Positions 58,014 through 64,000 of a stretch of 64,000 nt of DNA are shown here, in pieces. The translations under genes were made by a program, and so were the position numbers. Every line of letters starts with the position of its first letter. Within the stretch, counting starts at the first letter, position 1. The notes below the pieces were generated by a model, which worked only from the letters and a program-made list of their open reading frames with translations, had not been told where the DNA came from and did not search any database. The DNA is from Brassica napus (taxonomy: Eukaryota; Streptophyta; Magnoliopsida; Brassicales; Brassicaceae), in NCBI RefSeq assembly GCF_020379485.1, contig NC_063445.1, forward strand, positions 53,097,422 to 53,161,421. The letters run 5' to 3'.

Positions 58014-58999
58014 CTTCGAAGGAGGCTAAAAGCTGCGACAGTTCAATTTAGGAGTAATTTAATAAGAGATATGAGTCTCAAGGTTTGTTTGAGGAATTAT
58101 ATATACTGAGACGGATCGTTTCAGAGGTGAAACAGTACCATAACTGATCGTTGGAGATATAGAGAGGTGAAGATGAAAAGTTTCAGAATTTTTTTTGATA
58201 AGCTAAAAGGGTAACGCTTCGGTTTATCGGTGGAGACAGAGTACTATAAAAATCCTAGATACATACAAAAGAGATTTAGTCCACTTATAAGTTTTATTGG
58301 GCCAGAATGCGGATTTTACTAAATAGGTTTCGATGATCAAAGTTACACGTGAGTATTGAAACATTACAGTTATGCGTGGGATCTACTATAAGAAATCCTT
58401 CATAAATATATATTAGTTTCGGTAATCAATGTACAAAGTGTCTTTTAGTTTAGTAGTATAAATGTTGGTGTTTATATCACAGTAATCCGGGTTCGGACCA
58501 CATATTTGATATTCACACTTTTTAAAAGTGGAACCCACTTACCTGCTGACATGTCGCATCAGGAATCGCGACAATGATGAAACTATGTAGATTTTTTTAA
58601 TCTTAAACTTGAGACTGGCTGGAATATTATACCAACAAAAATATTTGGAATTTATACTTACGAGTCAAAAACATTGTTGAATATATCTCACCAATCAATA
58701 CATATATCGCCGCAACATATACAAAAAAAATGTTTGAGGAGACTAATCTTTCTCAAATCCGATAATTCATTCAGTGGTTACATATAAAAGTTAATAGTTC
58801 GAAACTCAATACGAATTATTCATCGATGCCTATTACATGATATGCAACGAGCAATATAGATGACTAGATGTGGCGGATATTCAACTCATCTTTATCCATA
58901 CACAAACAATAGCATTTATGATGAATTTGTAATATCTATAGACAAACCTTTTTTTTTTGTTGATCTGAAACTTATACAACTTGAAATAAATTTATGATA
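58014..58999. other. Flank of the chimeric pseudogene, no gene seen
   Basis: No coding region supported. The unseen 5' end of the Helitron may lie here, but no TC terminus matching known families was found. Confidence 0.35.
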
Positions 59000-59246
59000 C
59001 TCCCTCCGTTCCTAAAAGATGTATGTTCTGGAAAAAAAATTTGTTTCAAAAAGATACATTTTTTACCTTTTCAATGTATGATTTTATGAAAAATTGTAAG
59101 TTTCAAAAAAATAAATGGTGTTTATTGAATTTCTATTGGCTAAAAATTATGAAAAATTGTTATTCACAAAAAACAATGCATATTTAATGAGTTTTCTTAA
59201 TATATGTGAAAAATCTAGAATATACATCTTTTAAAAACAGAGGGAG
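59000..59246. mobile_element. Stowaway-type MITE, 247 bp
   Basis: TA at 58998-58999 and 59247-59248 flank long inverted ends: CTCCCTCCGTTCCTAAAAGA and, in reverse, CTCCCTCTGTTTTTAAAAGA, with pairing continuing through TGTAT(G/A)TTCT. This is the classical CTCCCTCCGT Stowaway terminus. Confidence 0.88.
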
Positions 59247-59248
59247 TA

Positions 59249-61475
59249 ATATATATGTGAATCACAAAATAACAGAAAAAGAAAAAGATAGTTCCAGGAT
59301 ATAAAGGTTTGTGGTTCGCTTGGAGCCACTGCCAACTAACAATATCTGTTTCTATGCATTCCCCTGTTATTATATAGGATTAAATTGGCAACGTAACGTG
59401 TCTTTGATGCAAGAATGCGTCTTCTTGTTTCCAACCTTCCAATGATAACACACAGTTCGATATGTCTCTATCTTAACTACTCATTCCTTTTTCGGACTGT
59501 GTTACACTCTATCCACACAACTCATCGCATTTAATCATATTATCTATATATTGATCTTTATGCGCATCAAAATTGTAGTTTTTTTTCTAAAATTTTTGAG
59601 ATCATATACTGTTGTAGTTTATGAGAATCCCCCCCCCCCCCCCCCCCCCCCGGAAATTATAGTTTGATATAATTTTTGTTAACAAAAAAATAACCGAAAG
59701 ACAAAAGAGATAAGGCTAAGGATGGGCCCGAGATAAGCCTAATTTGATGACAAATCTTAGATTATGATCCAATCCATAAGACATCAAAAAGATTTGTCGT
59801 TCGGGTAAACATCGGTTGCATGGTCATTGCTTTCAAACACATCCGATCCTAATTATTTGATGGTGTCTTCCTTTTACACGATACGTCATAATCTATATAT
59901 GATATTTATAAGTTAGCAAGAACAATTCAAAACAATACAAATTAAGAAAAAACTATAGTATTTTGATGAAGTTCAAGGAAAAAGGGAATTAAATCACCAA
60001 GAGGATTATTCTTGAAGGACTCATATGTTAACAAATATTTTATCATGATTCATGGGAGATTTATCATTTATAACAGATATATAAAACCAAATGAAAAGAA
60101 AGAAATATGAATACAAATTTTAGAAAAGGAAAGTAGCACAGTTAATAAACTACATCACAAGATTCATATATACAGTATTATTTACAAAATGAAAAAATAG
60201 TTTTGAAACTTGATTCTCATTGAATATATTACTAGGCGTTTTCCTACACCATGTGCTGATAAAATTTTAAAATGATATTTTTAAATAATTTTTTGTTAAT
60301 TTTTTGGTTTTATTAGTTGCGTACAATATTTTAATTCTATGTAAAAATTAAGATAAATTAAATATTTTTATTTACATTTATATTTAACAATATATATATA
60401 TATATATATCCTGGAAATATTTTTATTTATTTATTTTGGTTGAATATATTAAATAAAATTCTATAAAATTAAGGGAAAGTTTTGTTATGTATAATTAACA
60501 AAATATAAAATTAAATAATATTTCTAAAATTTGTAAATATTAAAATAAATAATCATAATATGAACAGAAAATTAATTTTTTTTTGAAAATGCATAAAACT
60601 ATTTAGATTTTTTTAGTAATAAAAATTATAAAAATAATTTTAATTAAATTAAATAATATTTTCGAAAATTGTTATATATTACTATATTTTTAACTTTGCT
60701 ATTTATTGTTATATTAATGATGATTTATAAGTTATTATTTTATTTTAAAAAACTTATATAGTGACGATATGTGTCAAAATCAATCTGTAAATAACGTACA
60801 GACGATGGTTTTATTTCATAGAGTTGATTGTGGAAAACACTAATGGGCTTATTAGAAAACGGGCTCCATTACAAAAGCCTATATACCCATTAACTAGAAA
60901 AGACCTGTTGGGTATAGAGAGAAGTCTTTTATAGTTTGGTGATCCACTTTAATTGTATTCTTTTAATCAAATTATTTAACTTAATTAATCTAGGTTTGTT
61001 TGGGGTTTGTTTAGCACTAATCAACCTATCATGATATGTTTTTTCCTTATATTCCTTAAAGGATAGATAGTTGGCACATAAGGACCATTTAAAATCGATG
61101 CATATATAAACAAATATTTCTGCTTAATTTTGTTTGTTTTTTTGTCACCTGGTCTTCACTGCGTTACGAAGAAGCTTGTGCGGCAGGAAGAATAATATAC
61201 GGAAGAAAAAAGAAAACACAATCCATACAATTACAAGTGAGGAGAGAGAAACTATAGAGAGAAGAAATATCAATAATCTTTCTTTGGTCAACGTTTAGTC
61301 AACAGGCCGTTACAAGTTTCTTCTGTTGATTTTCTCTCTCGCTCGTCACCTCCTCAACAAACTTAATCTCCCGCGTCTCTCTTCTCCCTCTTATACTCTC
61401 AAGAACCCTAAATTTCGCCACCGTACTGACTTCACCGTCTCGATTCGAGATCTACGGCGGGGGGAAAAGGTAGCT
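59249..61475. other. Intergenic DNA upstream of PP4R3
   Basis: AT-rich. Holds a run of 23 C residues (59629-59651), an (AT)n microsatellite at about 60390-60408 and no supported gene. The last 150 bp, with TCTCTC-rich and CCCTAAATTTCGCC-like sequence, is the likely PP4R3 5' UTR. Confidence 0.45.
59629..59651. repeat. Poly-C run of 23
   Basis: An uninterrupted run of 23 C residues in otherwise AT-rich DNA, followed by GG. Length may be unreliable in the assembly. Confidence 0.9.
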
Positions 61476-63964
61476 ATGGCCGCCCCGGGAGACGCGCAAC
61501 CCAACACCAGTTCGACGCAGGTGCGCTCTCTTTCTCTCTTTCTTTTCGTTCGTTAGCCTGCGCGGGAGAGAGATAACTGAGAAAATGAGAATCTGAGTGT
61601 GTGCTCGTAGATTCATGACTAGGTACTACGTATCGGCTTTTCTTGGTTCTTCGATTCTTAGTTGTGCTGTAGTTACGCAGCGATTGCGATTCTGAATCTG
61701 AGAATCTCGAAAATGATATTCACTGGATCTGCGTTCTGTTGACTATAACTGATAGCAAATGTGCATTGAGAAGATAAGATTCGCTATTGAATGTACATAA
61801 GAACAGTCTATTAAGTTTCATAAGCTCACATTTACAGTACAATCTCTTACTTGTCGCTATTGTTCAGAGAGTGAAGGTTTATTTCTTGGACGAAGATGGT
61901 AAATGGGATGATCGAGGAACTGGACTCGTCAGTTTGGACTATGTGGAGGTTTCTTCTATATCTCCCCTGCTCTCACATTTCTGAAATGTAAAGACTTGTA
62001 GCTTAATGGAAACGAAATACAATGCAGCGATCGGAAGAACTTGGTCTATATGTGGTTGATGAAGATGATCATGAGACATTGCTTGTTCACCGGATCAGCA
62101 CTGATGATATCTACAGGAAGCAAGAAGGTAGCCGTTTATGTTTTTTTTATTAACTATTCCTTGAGTTTGGATAAGTGATATCTGTATCAATGTACAGACA
62201 CAATCATCTCATGGAGAGAACCAGAGGGCTCAACAGAATTGGCTTTGAGCTTTCAAGAGACTGCAGGATGCTCTCATATCTGGTAAGTGAACTGTCTTTT
62301 GGACAAGCTTCCATTTTACTGATCATTCTCCTGACTGCAAAAATGGTGCTTCATCGTATTCAGGAATCATATATGCACTATGCAACGGAATCTACATTTC
62401 AGTTCTCTAAACAGTAAGAGTTTTTTCCTGCCCGTATGTATAGTATTTGTTCAACTCTTGTACTAGTCTGATTTTCTTCTTATTTGTATAACACATGCTT
62501 TCTCATTTTCTCATATGTATTCTGTTAAATGTGTCATAAGTCTGAGTTTGAAGTTTGCATTTTTCTGTAATAGTAGTTCAAGAGGTTCACCTGCATAGAG
62601 TTATCAGATTTTGTGCACCATCTATCAAAATTTGGACTTTAAAATATTTGGAAATAAATAAAGGAAACTTCTGATCGTTTTCTGAATACCGTTTCTTCAT
62701 GTATATTTTTATGAATCTGTCACGAATTTTGTATTTGACAATAATATCATCTTTGCTTGAACAGTGAACACTGAGCTGAGGGAGCTCCCTGATGTCGATA
62801 TTTCTAATCTTCCCCAAATACTCGAGGTTCTAAGATAATACTCATCTTGTGATTTCTTTGTATTGTGGTCAGTTAAGATGCTTTGCTCTTCTTTACATTT
62901 CTCATTGGTGTTGATAACTGCAACAAAACAGCGCTAATTTTAATATCTATTGTAAGGGTTGAGACTTTATTTATTTTTTCCCTTGATTACCTATCGGATG
63001 CCTACAATTGTATGTTATCATCTTTAACTATACCGTCAGTGTTAAGCAGTGCCATGAATGTCCCGAATTGGCATTCTAGGTCTCTACGTTGTTGATAATT
63101 TCAAGTATTTTGTTTCCGTCTTCCCTGCAGATTGTTACTGAAAGTGGCATTAAAGATCAAATGCGATTAGCCGGACTTATGTTGAAGGATGTAAGTATTT
63201 TGTGCCTTCCATAGCCCTACTTCTTTTGGTAAGATATTTTGCTTAACCTGCTTTCTTTCCTGATACTCGATGCAGGTTAAGTTCTTTGACAATTTGATGA
63301 ATGTATTTGAAATGTGTGAAGACTTGGAAAAACTTGATTGCCTTCACATGATGTTCAACATTGTCAAGGGCATCAGTTAGTATTCACATACATCTCAACA
63401 TCATTTCTTTCTCACTCGAATTACTAACTTTTATGTAATAAGCAGCATTTTTTTTTTCTATTCTTATGCAGTTTCTCTCAACAGTCATCAGATCCTGGAG
63501 AAAATCTTGGGGGATAGCCTAATCATGAAAGTTATTGGTAGCCTTGAGTGTAAGCTTAATGCTTCTGGTCGAACTTTAATTTTCTTAATTTTCACTGACT
63601 ACGAAGGGGACCTTGTATGTAGCTGTTGAGTATCTGTGGCATAGAATTTAAAAACATATTAGATGCTATTGCTATATCAGAACTTTCTTGCTGTTTTCTC
63701 TAATTAACATATTACCTATGTTTCTCCTCACAGATGATCCCGGTGCTCCGCAGTCTCTACATTACCGGAATGATGTGACTGCGCATGTTGTTTTTAAGGA
63801 GGTAATACAATGTTCTATTCGTGACCATAACCTTGCAAATGATTTGGAAAAAATTGAGACTTGAAAACATTATTAAATCCCATTATTGTTGGCAGGCTAT
63901 ACCAATTAAGAATCCCATGGTCCTGTCGAAGATACACCAAACATACAGAATTGGTTATCTGAAG
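61476..63964 (+). CDS. PP4R3: Protein phosphatase 4 regulatory subunit 3 (SMEK/PSY2-like), 5' part
   Basis: Eleven exons are visible: 61476-61520, 61868-61948, 62028-62127, 62198-62282, 62364-62413, 62765-62826, 63131-63190, 63276-63375, 63472-63549, 63734-63801 and 63896-63964. The gene then runs off the window. Frame is kept at every GT-AG junction and no stop occurs in about 266 codons. The start ATG is in good context (GCTATGGCC) and gives MAAPGDAQ. The EVH1/PH-like domain covers RVKVYFLDEDGKWDDRGTG to about residue 125 (LVHRISTDDIYRKQEDTIIS, WREPEGSTELALSFQ). The SMK-1 domain follows (ELRELPDVDISNLPQILE, MFNIVKGISLNSHQ is at the exon 8/9 junction, and KNPMVLSKIHQTYRIGYLK). PP4R3 recruits substrates to PP4 in the nucleus. 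The Arabidopsis homologue I recall is PP4R3A (At3g06670); the protein differs enough that a paralogue is possible. Confidence 0.92.
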
Positions 63965-64000
63965 GTTCAGTCCCATGAACTCTTCTGAAAACATTTTATT

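Overview
This is plant nuclear DNA, most likely Brassica (B. rapa, B. oleracea, B. napus) or a very close relative. The reasons are AT-rich intergenic DNA, GT-AG introns, abundant LTR retrotransposons, hAT, CACTA, Stowaway and Helitron elements, and genes whose proteins are close to Arabidopsis thaliana. From memory of Arabidopsis locus order, three consecutive minus-strand genes match MYB111 (At5g49330), TBL4 (At5g49340) and BXL1 (At5g49360), so 11.5-48.3 kb is an expanded copy of that chromosome 5 block. The right edge carries the first 11 exons of a PP4 regulatory subunit 3 (SMEK/PSY2-like) gene, whose Arabidopsis homologue I place on chromosome 3, so collinearity appears to break between 48.3 and 61.5 kb.

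Layout. 1-1.1 kb: unassigned edge. 1.1-2.8 kb: truncated CACTA element with the tail of a Transposase_24-type gene, subterminal repeats and an intact right terminus. 2.9-8.7 kb: AT-rich debris, an orphan Helitron end and an LTR-element-like piece with a 24-bp 'SID' repeat. 8.7-9.7 kb: non-autonomous hAT element with an internal 21-bp minisatellite. 11.5-29.0 kb: a MYB111 gene whose second intron is 16.3 kb because it holds a Stowaway MITE, a complete Copia element (12582-19063, 5-bp target duplication) and a gag-only Athila-like element (21058-28303). The MYB gene has a 37-bp deletion in exon 1, a changed Arg codon at the exon 2/3 junction and an early stop, so it is called a pseudogene. 29.9-33.5 kb: decayed autonomous-type hAT element. 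35.7-37.7 kb: intact five-exon TBL4-like gene. 38.1-41.2 kb: telomere-like repeats, a Copia-like LTR and a 5'-truncated LINE. 42.65-48.3 kb: intact seven-exon BXL1, with a Helitron-like insertion in intron 1. 51.4-54.4 kb: three non-autonomous hAT elements and a Stowaway MITE. 55.8-58.0 kb: Helitron-type terminus followed by a chimeric pseudogene that includes several exons of HMG-CoA reductase. 61.5 kb to the edge: PP4R3.

The genes do not form one pathway. In Arabidopsis MYB111 activates flavonol genes, TBL proteins O-acetylate wall polysaccharides in the Golgi, BXL1 trims xylose and arabinose from wall polymers in the apoplast, and PP4R3 targets the PP4 phosphatase. The intact host genes are TBL4, BXL1 and, as far as visible, PP4R3. 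Everything else is mobile DNA or broken genes. Exon coordinates were derived by hand from splice sites and reading-frame continuity; family names rest on recalled homology and no database search was run.
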